Below are positions 8,140-15,390 of a DNA stretch of 28,493 nt, piece by piece. Both the position numbers and the translations under genes were made by a program. The notes under the pieces were generated by a model that ran no database searches, was not told where the DNA came from, and was given only the letters and a program-made list of their open reading frames with translations. The DNA is taken from assembly GCA_050744165.1 (NCBI GenBank), contig JBOGGN010000466.1:1-28493 (forward strand). The letters are read 5' to 3'. How positions within the stretch are numbered: position 1 is the stretch's first letter; each line of letters opens with the position of its first letter. This DNA is from JBOGGN01 sp050744165. Lineage in GTDB: Bacteria > Actinomycetota > Acidimicrobiia > Acidimicrobiales > Palsa-688.

Positions 8140-8204
8140 GCATTGCTATCGCCGGGTGCCGGCGGCTGTGCGGCCCCCCCGCCCCGGGTCCCGGTCGTCG
8201 GGGC

Positions 8205-8210
8205 TACACT
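8205..8210 (+). promoter_or_regulatory. -10 box for the secreted protein at 8219
   Basis: TACACT, 8 nt before the GTG start, no Shine-Dalgarno. Supports GTG 8219 over the open frame's earlier ATG at 8156. Confidence 0.5.
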
Positions 8211-8218
8211 GGTTGCTA

Positions 8219-8725
8219 GTGCCGCTTCGCGACCGGCTCTTCCGAGACCTCGGTTGTTTGGTGTTGGCGTGCGCCATGATCGTCGGCACGGTGGCTGCGG
8301 CGGTGCCCGCCAGTGCCCTGACGTCAACGCAGTCGGTTGTGACGCCCACCTGTGACATCGCCAGCCCGGAGTCGATCAAGGGTGCCCAGTTCATGAACGG
8401 CAGCTTCGTGAACGGTACGTGGAGCTACGCCACCGGAGCCGGGTGTACGTCCGACGTTGCCGACATGGCCCTCTACGAGCAGTTGGACTTCAACGGCACC
8501 AAGGTCGACTCGAAGTACAAGGGCTTCACCGGCGTGCCTCGCAGCCTCGACGCCATCATCTCCAGCTACTTCTGCGCCACCTGCAATGGCACTTGGACCT
8601 TCATCTGGGCTCAGGTTCTCGAGGCATCGTCGGGCGCGACGTGGGCCAGCCCCCCCGCCGGGTGCATCAACGAGGACAACGCCTTGTTCCGGGTGTGCGT
8701 CGAAACCAAGACCGTCACGTTGTGA
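8219..8725 (+). CDS. Secreted six-cysteine protein of unknown function
   Basis: 168 aa from GTG 8219. An N-terminal signal peptide is clear: positive residues (PLRDRLFRD), a hydrophobic core (LGCLVLACAMIVGTVAAAV) and a likely cleavage site at PASA-L. The mature part has six cysteines (PTC, AGC, YFCATC, AGC, RVC), consistent with three disulfides, and is rich in Ser, Thr, Asn and Gly. I do not recognise the family. It is a single gene with its own -10 box, between the rhomboid gene and a tRNA on the other strand. Confidence 0.75.
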   Translation: MPLRDRLFRDLGCLVLACAMIVGTVAAAVPASALTSTQSVVTPTCDIASPESIKGAQFMNGSFVNGTWSYATGAGCTSDVADMALYEQLDFNGTKVDSKYKGFTGVPRSLDAIISSYFCATCNGTWTFIWAQVLEASSGATWASPPAGCINEDNALFRVCVETKTVTL

Positions 8726-8747
8726 TGACTCCGGGGCACCGGAGCGG

Positions 8748-8820
8748 TGGGCCGTCCGGGGCTCGAACCCGGCACCTTGGGATTAAAAGTCCCCTGCTCT
8801 ACCGGATGAGCTAACGGCCC
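8748..8820 (-). tRNA. tRNA-Lys (anticodon UUU)
   Basis: 73-nt cloverleaf on the minus strand: acceptor GGGCCGT/ACGGCCC with discriminator A, D arm (AGCTCATCCGGTAGAGC), anticodon loop CTTTTAA giving UUU, T arm (CCGGGTTCGAGCCCCGG). The first anticodon-stem pair is G-A, a mismatch. The 3' CCA is not encoded (ACCG follows), so it must be added enzymatically. Confidence 0.95.
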
Positions 8821-8825
8821 GCACG

Positions 8826-8831
8826 AGGGTA
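8826..8831 (-). promoter_or_regulatory. -10 box for tRNA-Lys
   Basis: TACCCT on the minus strand, ending 5 nt before the mature tRNA 5' end, a spacing that would give a very short 5' leader. Confidence 0.45.
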
Positions 8832-8919
8832 CCTTCCCCAGCCGCGTCACCGACCGCGTCGGCACCCCACGTCGCCCGGGGTGCGGGGGACTCACGGAGA
8901 CGCCAGACTTCGAGCAGTC

Positions 8920-10263
8920 ATGACGTACGGATCGACCCCATACAGCAACCCCGGTTGGCCGCCTTCCCCGACGCCTCCCCCCTCGCCTGGATGGGGTCCC
9001 GTGCGGCCCCCCGGCCGCCCTCGGGACCCCACCGATGTGACCGTGGCCGCGCTCCTCGTCGTCATCGTTGCCCTGCTTGTCGCCGGCGGCGTCGGCGTGG
9101 TGGTGACCACCCGCTCCACCTCGACGAACGCCGGCCCACCGACAGAGGGATCAAGCGCCGGGATCACCACCACCACCAATGGGCCGCCGCGGTCCAACGG
9201 GTCGGCGCCGCCCAGCAGTTCGCCGTCGACCACGGCGCCTGCCCCCAAGGGGTCCGGTCTGGCGCCGGTGAGCCCGCTCACCGTGCCGCCACCGGCGTCG
9301 GTGCCCCCTGTGGTCAACCGCCCGCTCGGGGTGCCCGCCTCGGTGATCGCCGCCCGGGTCGATCCCGCCGTCGTGGACGTTGACACACGGCTCTCCTTTC
9401 AGCAGGAGATCGCCGAGGGCACGGGAATGATCCTCACCTCCAACGGGGTCGTGCTGACCAACAACCATGTCATCGACGGGGCCACGACCATCGAGGCGGT
9501 GTCGGTGGGTAACGGGCGCACCTACCCGGCCGCCGTTCTCGGTGTCGATCCCACCGCGGACGTGGCGGTCATCAAGCTCCAGGGTGCTTCGGGGCTGCCA
9601 ACGGTCAGCCTGAGCGCCCAAGCGGCAGTGCCCGGAGATGCCGTGGTGGCCCTTGGCAACGCGGGAGGCGTCGGGGGTACGCCAAGTGTGGCCACGGGCA
9701 ACGTGGCGGCCATTGACCAATCGATCATCGCCGATGACGCCGGCGACGGAAGCGCCGAGCAGCTCGACGGGTTGATCGAGACCACCGCCAGCCTGCAGCC
9801 GGGCGACTCCGGCGGTCCCCTGGTCAACGCCGGGGGGCAGATCATCGGCATGGACACCGCCGCGTCTTCGCCGAGCGGGAACGACACCGTCGTGAGCTTC
9901 GCCATTCCCATCGCCGATGCCATGGGCATCGCCCAGCAGATCGAGCAAGGCCAGTCGAGCAACACCGTTTTTCTGGGCGTGCCCGGCTTTCTCGGTGTCA
10001 CCGTGGTCACCGCCGCCGGGCCTGGGGGGCAGACCGGTGCTTTGATCAACGGCGTGGTCGCAGGCAGTCCCGCTGAGGGGGCGGGCATGGCCGACGGTGA
10101 TCTGATCACCGTCGTCAGCGGCACCGCGATCGACTCCTCTGCCGCGTTGACGGCGGTCCTGCGCCGCACCATGCCCGGCCAGCGCGTCACCATCGGCTGG
10201 ATCGATCGCACCGGTGTCACCCATATGACCCCGTTGGTCCTGGGGACGGGACCCGCCGCCTGA
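8920..10263 (+). CDS. Membrane-anchored HtrA/DegP-type serine protease with PDZ domain
   Basis: Envelope quality-control protease (S1C family), 447 aa. Layout: Pro-rich cytoplasmic N-terminus (residues 1-42), one membrane helix (TVAALLVVIVALLVAGGVGV, about 45-64), a Ser/Thr/Pro/Gly linker to about 145, trypsin-like domain, C-terminal PDZ (from about 345; FLGVTV, SPAEGAGMADGDLITVVSG). Catalytic triad seen: His183 (TNNHVIDG), Asp214 (TADVAVIKL), Ser297 (PGDSGGPL). ATG 8920 was chosen over the in-frame GTG at 8881 because the latter adds a charged segment with no family counterpart. Resembles PepD/HtrA proteins of actinobacteria. Substrates unknown. Confidence 0.93.
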   Translation: MTYGSTPYSNPGWPPSPTPPPSPGWGPVRPPGRPRDPTDVTVAALLVVIVALLVAGGVGVVVTTRSTSTNAGPPTEGSSAGITTTTNGPPRSNGSAPPSSSPSTTAPAPKGSGLAPVSPLTVPPPASVPPVVNRPLGVPASVIAARVDPAVVDVDTRLSFQQEIAEGTGMILTSNGVVLTNNHVIDGATTIEAVSVGNGRTYPAAVLGVDPTADVAVIKLQGASGLPTVSLSAQAAVPGDAVVALGNAGGVGGTPSVATGNVAAIDQSIIADDAGDGSAEQLDGLIETTASLQPGDSGGPLVNAGGQIIGMDTAASSPSGNDTVVSFAIPIADAMGIAQQIEQGQSSNTVFLGVPGFLGVTVVTAAGPGGQTGALINGVVAGSPAEGAGMADGDLITVVSGTAIDSSAALTAVLRRTMPGQRVTIGWIDRTGVTHMTPLVLGTGPAA

Positions 10264-10332
10264 ATCGGCGACGAACGACGACCGGTCGCGCACCGCCCTG
10301 GCCACACAGGTAGTCGGTCAGCCTTGCCCCGG

Positions 10333-10338
10333 TAGGAT
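10333..10338 (+). promoter_or_regulatory. -10 box for the DksA/TraR-like gene
   Basis: TAGGAT, 6 nt before the ATG at 10345, no Shine-Dalgarno. Confidence 0.5.
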
Positions 10339-10344
10339 CTCCGG

Positions 10345-10539
10345 ATGGAGCCAGGCCCGGACGTGTCCCACCTCGACCAACTGGAGGCCGAGCTCGAGGC
10401 AGTTGACGCCGCCCTAAGCCGGCTGGCCGACGGCACGTTCGGGTGGTGCGATGTCTGCGGTGACTCGATCAGCGACGCTCGGCTCGACGCCGATCCGCTG
10501 ACGCGGGCCTGCTGTGCCGAGCACCAGCGCCAGCCGTAG
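10345..10539 (+). CDS. Small DksA/TraR-family zinc-finger protein
   Basis: 64 aa. Acidic helical N-terminus (HLDQLEAELEAVDAALSRL) and a four-cysteine zinc finger (WCDVCGDSI ... RACCAEH), the pattern of TraR/DksA C4 fingers. Much shorter than DksA and lacking the long coiled-coil with its tip residues, so an RNA-polymerase secondary-channel role is possible but not shown. Single gene with its own leaderless-type promoter, convergent with the carboxyltransferase 21 nt away. Confidence 0.8.
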   Translation: MEPGPDVSHLDQLEAELEAVDAALSRLADGTFGWCDVCGDSISDARLDADPLTRACCAEHQRQP

Positions 10540-10560
10540 GCCGAGTCCCTGGCTCTGCGG

Positions 10561-12060
10561 TCAGAGCGGTGTGTTGCCGTGCTTGCGCGTCCGCAGCTTC
10601 TCCCGCTTGGAACCAAGCATACGAAGGGCCCCCGCGACTGCCGGCCGGGTGTCGGCCGGGTCGATGACGCGGTCGACATAGCCACGCTCGGCCGCCACGT
10701 ACGGGTTGAGGTAGGTCTCGCGGTACTCCTCGACAAGACGTGCCCGGGCGGCTGGCTCCTGCTTGCGATGCAGGATCTGCACCGCTCCCTCGGCCCCCAT
10801 CACGGCCACCTCGGCGCTGGGCCAGGCCAGGCAGACATCGCTGCCCATCGACTTTGAGTCCATGACGATGTACGCGCCGCCGTAGGCCTTGCGCAGGATC
10901 ACGCTTACCCGCGGCACCGACGCCTCGGCATAGGCGAAGACCAGCTGGGCGCCGTGGCGGATCATGCCCCGCCATTCGAGATCCTTCCCGGGCATGAACC
11001 CAGGCGTGTCCACCAAGGTGACGATCGGCAGGTTGAAGGCGTCACAGAACGCGACGAAGCGCGCTCCTTTCTGGGCGGCTGCGATGTCGAGGGTCCCCGC
11101 CATGGAAAGCGGCTGGTTGGCGACCACCCCAATCGGCTGGCAATCGACCCATGCCAACGCGGTCACCATCTGTGGCGCCCAGGCCGGGCGCAATTCGACC
11201 ATGTGGCCGTAATCGGCCATCGCCTCGATCACCCGACGGACGTCGTAGGACCCTGTGGCCCGTTCGGGCAGCAGGTCGCGCAGCTCTGGCGCCGTCCGCT
11301 CTGGCGGATCCCCTTCGGTACCGAGCGGGGCTTCGTCGTCGGCGTTGTCGGGCAAAAAGGCCAGGATCTCGGCGATCACCTCGACGGCATCGGCAGCGGT
11401 CGCCACTGTCCGAGAGGCCAGGCCGGTCGAACGCGCGTGAACGGCGCTGCCACCGAGATCCGACGGGCTGACGCGCAGGCCGGTCATCTGGGCCACCATC
11501 GCCGGGCCCGACACATAAACCAGAGCGTCATCGGTCATGACGACGATGTCCGCCAGGGCCAGCAGTAACGCGGGACCGGCGAGCGCCGTGCCCACCACGG
11601 CGACGGCCACGGGCACGACACCCGACGCCGCCACCAACGCCCTGGCGGCGCCACCCCACCCGTGGAGGGCGGGCACGCCAGCCGAGACGTCGGCACCGCT
11701 CGTGGACACGATGGCGACCAAGGGTCGGCGCACCTCCAGTGCCAAGTGGGCGGCAGTGGCCAAGGTGGCGCTGTCGGCGTCGCTCAGCGCTCCCCGTCGC
11801 AACGCCGGGTCCACCCGAACCACCACCGCCAATCGGCCGTCCGGACCGAACGGCTCGACCCTGGCGGTGGTCGTGCCCGGAACCCGGGCCCGCAGCGCGA
11901 CTGCCGCGCTGAGGGGTGGAGCCGGCGAAGTGCCGGTGGCCTTCGGCCCGTCGTTGCCGTCGTTGCCGTGGTGGGTGTCGCTACGCGTCGTGATCGTCTC
12001 CGTCGCTGGCGTCGAAGCCCCGGGCCATGAGGAAGCCCCGGGCGCGCTCTGCCCGGCCAT
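10561..12060 (-). CDS. Acyl-CoA carboxylase carboxyltransferase (beta) subunit, divergent N-half
   Basis: Transfers carboxyl from carboxybiotin to an acyl-CoA; works with a biotinylated alpha subunit not in this window. The C-terminal half is canonical: VVANQPLSMAGTLDIAAAQK, LVDTPGFMPGKDLEW, ILRKAYGGAYIVMDSK, LAWPSAEVAVMGAEGAV, and the ending KREKLRTRKHGNTPL. The N-terminal half is degenerate: the usual DSGGARIQEG is STSGADVSAG, and GPCAGGAVYS is GTALAGPALLL, losing one of the paired oxyanion glycines. The segment usually holding ARERIxxLLDxGSF is absent. The start is uncertain: the nearest ATG (12060, 499 aa) overlaps the metallopeptidase gene by 80 nt; no ATG, GTG or TTG was found between that stop and the conserved region. 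Acyl specificity not predictable. Confidence 0.85.
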   Translation of the reverse strand: MAGQSAPGASSWPGASTPATETITTRSDTHHGNDGNDGPKATGTSPAPPLSAAVALRARVPGTTTARVEPFGPDGRLAVVVRVDPALRRGALSDADSATLATAAHLALEVRRPLVAIVSTSGADVSAGVPALHGWGGAARALVAASGVVPVAVAVVGTALAGPALLLALADIVVMTDDALVYVSGPAMVAQMTGLRVSPSDLGGSAVHARSTGLASRTVATAADAVEVIAEILAFLPDNADDEAPLGTEGDPPERTAPELRDLLPERATGSYDVRRVIEAMADYGHMVELRPAWAPQMVTALAWVDCQPIGVVANQPLSMAGTLDIAAAQKGARFVAFCDAFNLPIVTLVDTPGFMPGKDLEWRGMIRHGAQLVFAYAEASVPRVSVILRKAYGGAYIVMDSKSMGSDVCLAWPSAEVAVMGAEGAVQILHRKQEPAARARLVEEYRETYLNPYVAAERGYVDRVIDPADTRPAVAGALRMLGSKREKLRTRKHGNTPL

Positions 12061-12475
12061 ACCGGTGCACCAGCTCCCAGAAGGCGGAATTGTGGCCCCT
12101 GACCTGAAGGTGGGCCAACTCGTGCACGATGACGTAGTCCAGCACCCAGCCGGGCTCGCCGACCAGCCGGGAAGAAATCCGGATGGTGCCGTCACTCGGC
12201 GTACACGAACCCCACCGCCATTCCTGGTTGGTCACCCAGCGGATGTTGCCGGGAGCGGGGAGCCGGAACCGGCTGGCCAGCTCCTTGGCTCGTTGCTGAA
12301 GGTCGATATCCTCTGTCCCCTGGTGCCTTTCGACGCGGCGAAGCATCTCACCTACCCAGCGGTCCTCCTCGACCTTGGTCATGGAGGCGGGGATCGAGAC
12401 CCGGAGGACCCCGTTGACCGCCCGCGCCTGCACCGTCTTGCGGCGCCGGGCGCTGCGAACGACTTCGACCTTCAT
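11981..12475 (-). CDS. YgjP-like (DUF45) zinc metallopeptidase
   Basis: 164 aa from ATG 12475. Shows the WRWGSC segment (NQEWRWGSCTPSDGTIRIS) and the zinc site HELAHLQVRGHNSAFWELV, where HELAH supplies two ligands and the catalytic Glu and the later His in RGHN a likely third. The fold is the YgjP/SprT-related M48-like group; the physiological substrate of this family is unclear. ATG 12475 is preceded by a TAGCTT box at 8 nt. Its 3' end is overlapped by the carboxyltransferase gene. Confidence 0.88.
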   Translation of the reverse strand: MKVEVVRSARRRKTVQARAVNGVLRVSIPASMTKVEEDRWVGEMLRRVERHQGTEDIDLQQRAKELASRFRLPAPGNIRWVTNQEWRWGSCTPSDGTIRISSRLVGEPGWVLDYVIVHELAHLQVRGHNSAFWELVHRYGRAERARGFLMARGFDASDGDDHDA

Positions 12476-12483
12476 GGCTGTTG

Positions 12484-12489
12484 AAGCTA
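12484..12489 (-). promoter_or_regulatory. -10 box for the YgjP-like gene
   Basis: TAGCTT on the minus strand, 8 nt before the ATG at 12475; no Shine-Dalgarno. Confidence 0.5.
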
Positions 12490-12617
12490 GCGGCGGCCCT
12501 GTGTCCAGAACTCCGATTGGCCCAGACGGCGACGCCATCCCGGCGACTAACGTCGAATGCGCTCCCGCCTCGCCGACCGTCGAGGTCAGATCGCAGCGCT
12601 CTTTCCTGTCGGATCCC

Positions 12618-12872
12618 ATGGCTACTCTCCGTCTTTTCGCCGCCGCTCGCGAAGCCGCCGCCACCTCTGTGGAGACGATCGACGCGGCGACTGTGGGCGC
12701 AGTCCTCGCCGACGCTCGAGCGCGCCACGGGGCCCGGTTCATGGCGGTGCTCGACCAGTCCCGGGTGTGGCTCAATGGCGAGCCCACGGAGTTCGACGCC
12801 GCGGTCGGCGACCGCGATGAGATCGCGGTACTGCCACCGGTCTCCGGGGGATCGGGCGGGTACACCGCTTGA
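12618..12872 (+). CDS. MoaD/ThiS-like ubiquitin-fold sulfur carrier
   Basis: 84 aa. Beta-grasp sulfur carrier of the MoaD type: MATLRLFAAAREAA start, then WLNGEP and DEIAVLPPVSGG. In MoaD the protein ends at Gly-Gly, which is adenylated and thiocarboxylated. Here six residues (SGGYTA) follow PPVSGG, so the reactive glycine would have to be exposed by cleavage, or SGG further on is used, or the protein is not a classical carrier. ATG 12618 was chosen because the fold starts there; earlier in-frame ATGs add unrelated sequence overlapping the divergent gene. Its stop overlaps the next start (TTGA). No other molybdopterin genes are nearby. Confidence 0.82.
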   Translation: MATLRLFAAAREAAATSVETIDAATVGAVLADARARHGARFMAVLDQSRVWLNGEPTEFDAAVGDRDEIAVLPPVSGGSGGYTA

Positions 12873-14386
12873 CCTTTGATGACACCGCCCTGTGGCGGTC
12901 GACCGGTGAGTGGTCCGTCGTTCCCCCTGGCTCCCCCCTGCCCCGGTCCGGGAGCCCCAATCCCTTCCCACGCAACCTGCTCGGCAACGGTCCCGCCCAG
13001 GCACTGCTTGGCGGCGGACCAGTGCGCTCACCGGACCCGCCTGGTCGCCGCCGCCGGCCGTCTCGTCGCGGCGCCCGTTCCGGTGCCCTGACAGCGGCCA
13101 GCCCGAAAGGGACCCGCGAGGGTGCCCGTTCCGAGCCGGAGGAGTCCGGTTCTCCGACAGTGGGCATGGGAGGCCGGCTACGGGACGCGATGGCGGGCCG
13201 TTCGGGTACCGCGCCTGGCCCGACACGCACCACCGAGGCTGGCCAGGCGGCGTGGCCCCCGGACTGGGGGAGTGCTCGGAGTTTCGCCGAGCCGTTGCCG
13301 ACCGCCCCCACCGCCCTGGCCCGGGGTTACGGGGAGGGCATACCGGTGATCGCGTCGGTGATGGCCCGGGGGTACGCCGAGCCGGTGCCGACCGCACCTC
13401 CGGTGGTGGGCCCGGGCTACCCCGAGCCCCCGCCGCCCGCGGCTGTCGGAGTGGCCCCGGAATACGCTTCGCCGGAGCCATACGCTTCGCCGGAGCCGGA
13501 GCCATACGCTTGGCCGCAGCCGCAGCCAGAATCAGAGCCGCCGAGCCGAGGCGATGCATCGTCGCCCTCGTCACGGCCGCGCCACCGGCAGATCCGGCGG
13601 CCTCGCCCGCCGCGCCTAGCGCTTTCGCAGCCGGTCGGGCCGCACGTTCGTTTCGGCGTCCTGTGGGCGGCTGTCACCTTCGTGGCGCTATGGAAGGGTT
13701 CGGGCTGGGCGGCAGCATGGTTGGCGCCGGTCGCCGCCATGGCGGCGGCTACCGCCATGCGTTCCTGGGGCACATCGGCCGTGGCGCCGCCCCTGGCCCA
13801 CAACCGTCGGGCTCGGGTGCAGCCGCCGGCGGCGGTGGCGGCGTTGTTCTCGGCCGCAATCACCGTGACGGCCCTAGGCGGCGGGCAGGTGATGGCCCTG
13901 GTCGCGGCTTCGGCGGCGCTGATCCTGATCGGCGCGACCGTCTTCGGTCCCGCCGGGCGGCCCGCCTTGCTGCCGCGCGTCGTGCTCGTGGTCGGGCCGG
14001 GACTGGCGGCCGGCAGCTTGGTGCTGGCTCGTTCCCAGGGCTTGGCGACCGGCCTGATCCTGGCGGGCATGGTCACCTTGTACGACTCGTCGGCCTACCT
14101 CATCGGAACCGGAGCCCCCAACCGGTGGGAGGGCTCCGTGGCGGGTGCGGCCAGTATCGCCGCCATGACGCTCATGGTGGCAGCTGTGCTGTCCCCTCCG
14201 TTCACGGGCGCCAGCCCATGGCTGTTCGGCATCGCCGCCGCCGTGCTGGCACCTGTCGGCGTGGGCGTCTGCCGGAGGATCACCGGCGACAAGGACGCGC
14301 CCGTTCCCGCGCTGCGCCGCCTGGACTCGCTCCTGTTGCTGGGCCCGGCCTGGGTAGTTGCAGTGGCCGTTGTCCTGCACCGCTAA
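12869..14386 (+). CDS. CdsA-like membrane protein with long Pro-rich N-terminus
   Basis: 505 aa if the TTG at 12869 (overlapping the moaD-like stop) is used. Residues 1-250 are disordered, rich in Pro, Ala, Gly, Ser and Arg, with YASPEP-type repeats near 199-220. Residues from about 263 contain many hydrophobic helices. The end resembles the phosphatidate cytidylyltransferase (CDP-diacylglycerol synthase) signature: YDSSAYLIG, RWEGSVAG, RRITGDKDAPVPALRRLDSL. The KD and final RLD are kept, but the PGHGG part between them is missing and the S-x-x-KR part is changed, so activity is doubtful. A later start (for example near 13166) is possible; the first 100 residues are the least secure part. Confidence 0.65.
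   Translation: MTFDDTALWRSTGEWSVVPPGSPLPRSGSPNPFPRNLLGNGPAQALLGGGPVRSPDPPGRRRRPSRRGARSGALTAASPKGTREGARSEPEESGSPTVGMGGRLRDAMAGRSGTAPGPTRTTEAGQAAWPPDWGSARSFAEPLPTAPTALARGYGEGIPVIASVMARGYAEPVPTAPPVVGPGYPEPPPPAAVGVAPEYASPEPYASPEPEPYAWPQPQPESEPPSRGDASSPSSRPRHRQIRRPRPPRLALSQPVGPHVRFGVLWAAVTFVALWKGSGWAAAWLAPVAAMAAATAMRSWGTSAVAPPLAHNRRARVQPPAAVAALFSAAITVTALGGGQVMALVAASAALILIGATVFGPAGRPALLPRVVLVVGPGLAAGSLVLARSQGLATGLILAGMVTLYDSSAYLIGTGAPNRWEGSVAGAASIAAMTLMVAAVLSPPFTGASPWLFGIAAAVLAPVGVGVCRRITGDKDAPVPALRRLDSLLLLGPAWVVAVAVVLHR
13463..13528 (+). repeat. Short tandem repeat coding YASPEP units
   Basis: Three in-frame copies starting TACGCTTCGCCGGAGCC (18, 24 and 24 bp), the last diverged to TACGCTTGGCCGCAGCC. 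They encode YASPEP, YASPEPEP and YAWPQPQP in the linker of the CdsA-like protein. Confidence 0.8.
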
Positions 14387-14394
14387 CACCCCGG

Positions 14395-14440
14395 CCACCC
14401 CCGTCGGGGGGACGGGGGTGGGGGTGCGGGGCGTTTTCCC
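14395..14440. terminator. Hairpin between convergent CdsA-like gene and sodN
   Basis: Perfect 11-bp stem CCACCCCCGTC/GACGGGGGTGG (14395-14405 and 14411-14421) with a G5 loop, followed on the plus strand by a G-rich stretch and TTTT at about 14434. Likely transcription end for the plus-strand operon. Confidence 0.5.
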
Positions 14441-14449
14441 CCGGAGGTT

Positions 14450-14869
14450 TCAGCCCTTCTTCGTCTCCCAGAAGATCCGGTCGATCTCCGCGATCTGGGC
14501 GAGCAGGTCGTCCGCCACCGCCACGTCCGTGGTCTGCTTGGTCTGGCCGGCGGTCTTTGTGGCCTTCCAGAACAGGTCGTGCAGGTTCGGGTAGGCCTCC
14601 AGGTGGGGCGGCTTGAAGTAGTCGGTCCACAGCACCCACAGGTGGTGCTTGACGAGATCGGCTCTCTGTTCCTTGATGGTGATGGCGCGGGCCTTGAACA
14701 CCTCGTCGGTGGACGCGTGGTACTTCTCCATGCACCCCTTCACCGACTGCGCCTCGATGCGTGCCTGGGCGGGGTCGTAGACGCCGCAGGGCAGGTCGCA
14801 GTGCGCGTGGGCTCGCATCGGTGGGGACAGGTGGTCGAGCGCGCCCAACAGGGCGGGCAGGATGCGCAT
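14450..14869 (-). CDS. sodN: Nickel superoxide dismutase precursor
   Basis: Dismutates superoxide to oxygen and hydrogen peroxide in the cytoplasm. 139 aa: a 22-residue leader (MRILPALLGALD...MRAHA) and a 117-residue mature protein, the usual mature length. After cleavage the new N-terminus is His23, opening the nickel hook HCDLPCGVYDPAQARIEAQS with Cys24 and Cys28. The rest follows the family closely (TIKEQRADLVKHHLWVLWTD, YFKPPH, IDRIFWETKKG). ATG 14869 has a strong Shine-Dalgarno (AAGGAG). Divergent from its maturation protease gene. An internal ATG (residue 18) would leave a five-residue leader and is less likely. Confidence 0.97.
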   Translation of the reverse strand: MRILPALLGALDHLSPPMRAHAHCDLPCGVYDPAQARIEAQSVKGCMEKYHASTDEVFKARAITIKEQRADLVKHHLWVLWTDYFKPPHLEAYPNLHDLFWKATKTAGQTKQTTDVAVADDLLAQIAEIDRIFWETKKG

Positions 14870-14884
14870 GTGAATCTCCTTGCT

Positions 14885-14902
14885 GGCAAATCAGGGCTTG
14901 CC
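14885..14902. promoter_or_regulatory. Inverted repeat in the sodN-sodX intergenic region
   Basis: GGCAA-N8-TTGCC, perfect arms, between the sodN start and sodX; a third TTGCC lies at 14932-14936. NiSOD genes in Streptomyces are controlled by the nickel-responsive Fur-family repressor Nur, whose sites contain TTGC/GCAA half-sites as I recall. An operator role is inference. Confidence 0.35.
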
Positions 14903-14912
14903 CGGATAGGGA

Positions 14913-15371
14913 GTGTTTAGCTTGACTTTAGTTGCCAAATCCACCTACCTGACCACGCCCGGTCCGTCGCACCGCGGCCGGTGGCGCGCCGTCGTCGCCA
15001 CGGTGGCCGCCGGCGTGCCCGTGGCCGGCATCGTGTGGAGTCTCGCCCGGCTCGTCTCGCGGGTGGCTGTCGAGGGCGACAGCATGCAGCCCGCTCTGGC
15101 CCCCGGTGACCGCCTGCTCGTCGTGGCGTGGCCGGTGGTGCGGCCCGGAGACGTGGTCGCGGTAGAGGACCCTCGTGGTGGCCGGTTGCTCGTAAAACGG
15201 GTGACCGCAGTCGACCGGCGCCGGCGCCTCGTCTCGGTCGAAGGCGACAATCGGGAGGCGAGCACCGACAGCCGGGTGTTCGGACCGGTCCCGAATGCCG
15301 CTATTGCCGGAAAAGCGGTCTACCGCTACGCCCCCCGACCGCGTGCGGGACCGGTAGCCAGCAACCGCTGA
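14913..15371 (+). CDS. sodX: Nickel-type superoxide dismutase maturation protease
   Basis: S26 signal-peptidase-like protease that removes the SodN leader so that the nickel hook forms. Catalytic serine in VEGDSMQPALAPGDRLLV, catalytic lysine in RLLVKRVTAVDR, and the VEGDN and STDSRVFGPV boxes. One hydrophobic segment (VATVAAGVPVAGIVWSLARL) precedes the active site. 152 aa from GTG 14913, but the start is uncertain: the first 15 codons lie in A+T-rich sequence with a TTGACT hexamer (14922-14927) that looks like a promoter, so in-frame GTGs at 15003, 15015 or 15021 are real alternatives. Divergent pairing with sodN fixes the role. Confidence 0.9.
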   Translation: MFSLTLVAKSTYLTTPGPSHRGRWRAVVATVAAGVPVAGIVWSLARLVSRVAVEGDSMQPALAPGDRLLVVAWPVVRPGDVVAVEDPRGGRLLVKRVTAVDRRRRLVSVEGDNREASTDSRVFGPVPNAAIAGKAVYRYAPRPRAGPVASNR

Positions 15372-15375
15372 GCGG

Positions 15376-15381
15376 TACGAT
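15376..15381 (+). promoter_or_regulatory. -10 box for the RsiG-like gene
   Basis: TACGAT, 9 nt before the ATG at 15391, no Shine-Dalgarno. It suggests that the c-di-GMP gene cluster has its own promoter separate from sodX, whose stop is only 19 nt upstream of the ATG. Confidence 0.5.
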
Positions 15382-15390
15382 TCATAGTGC

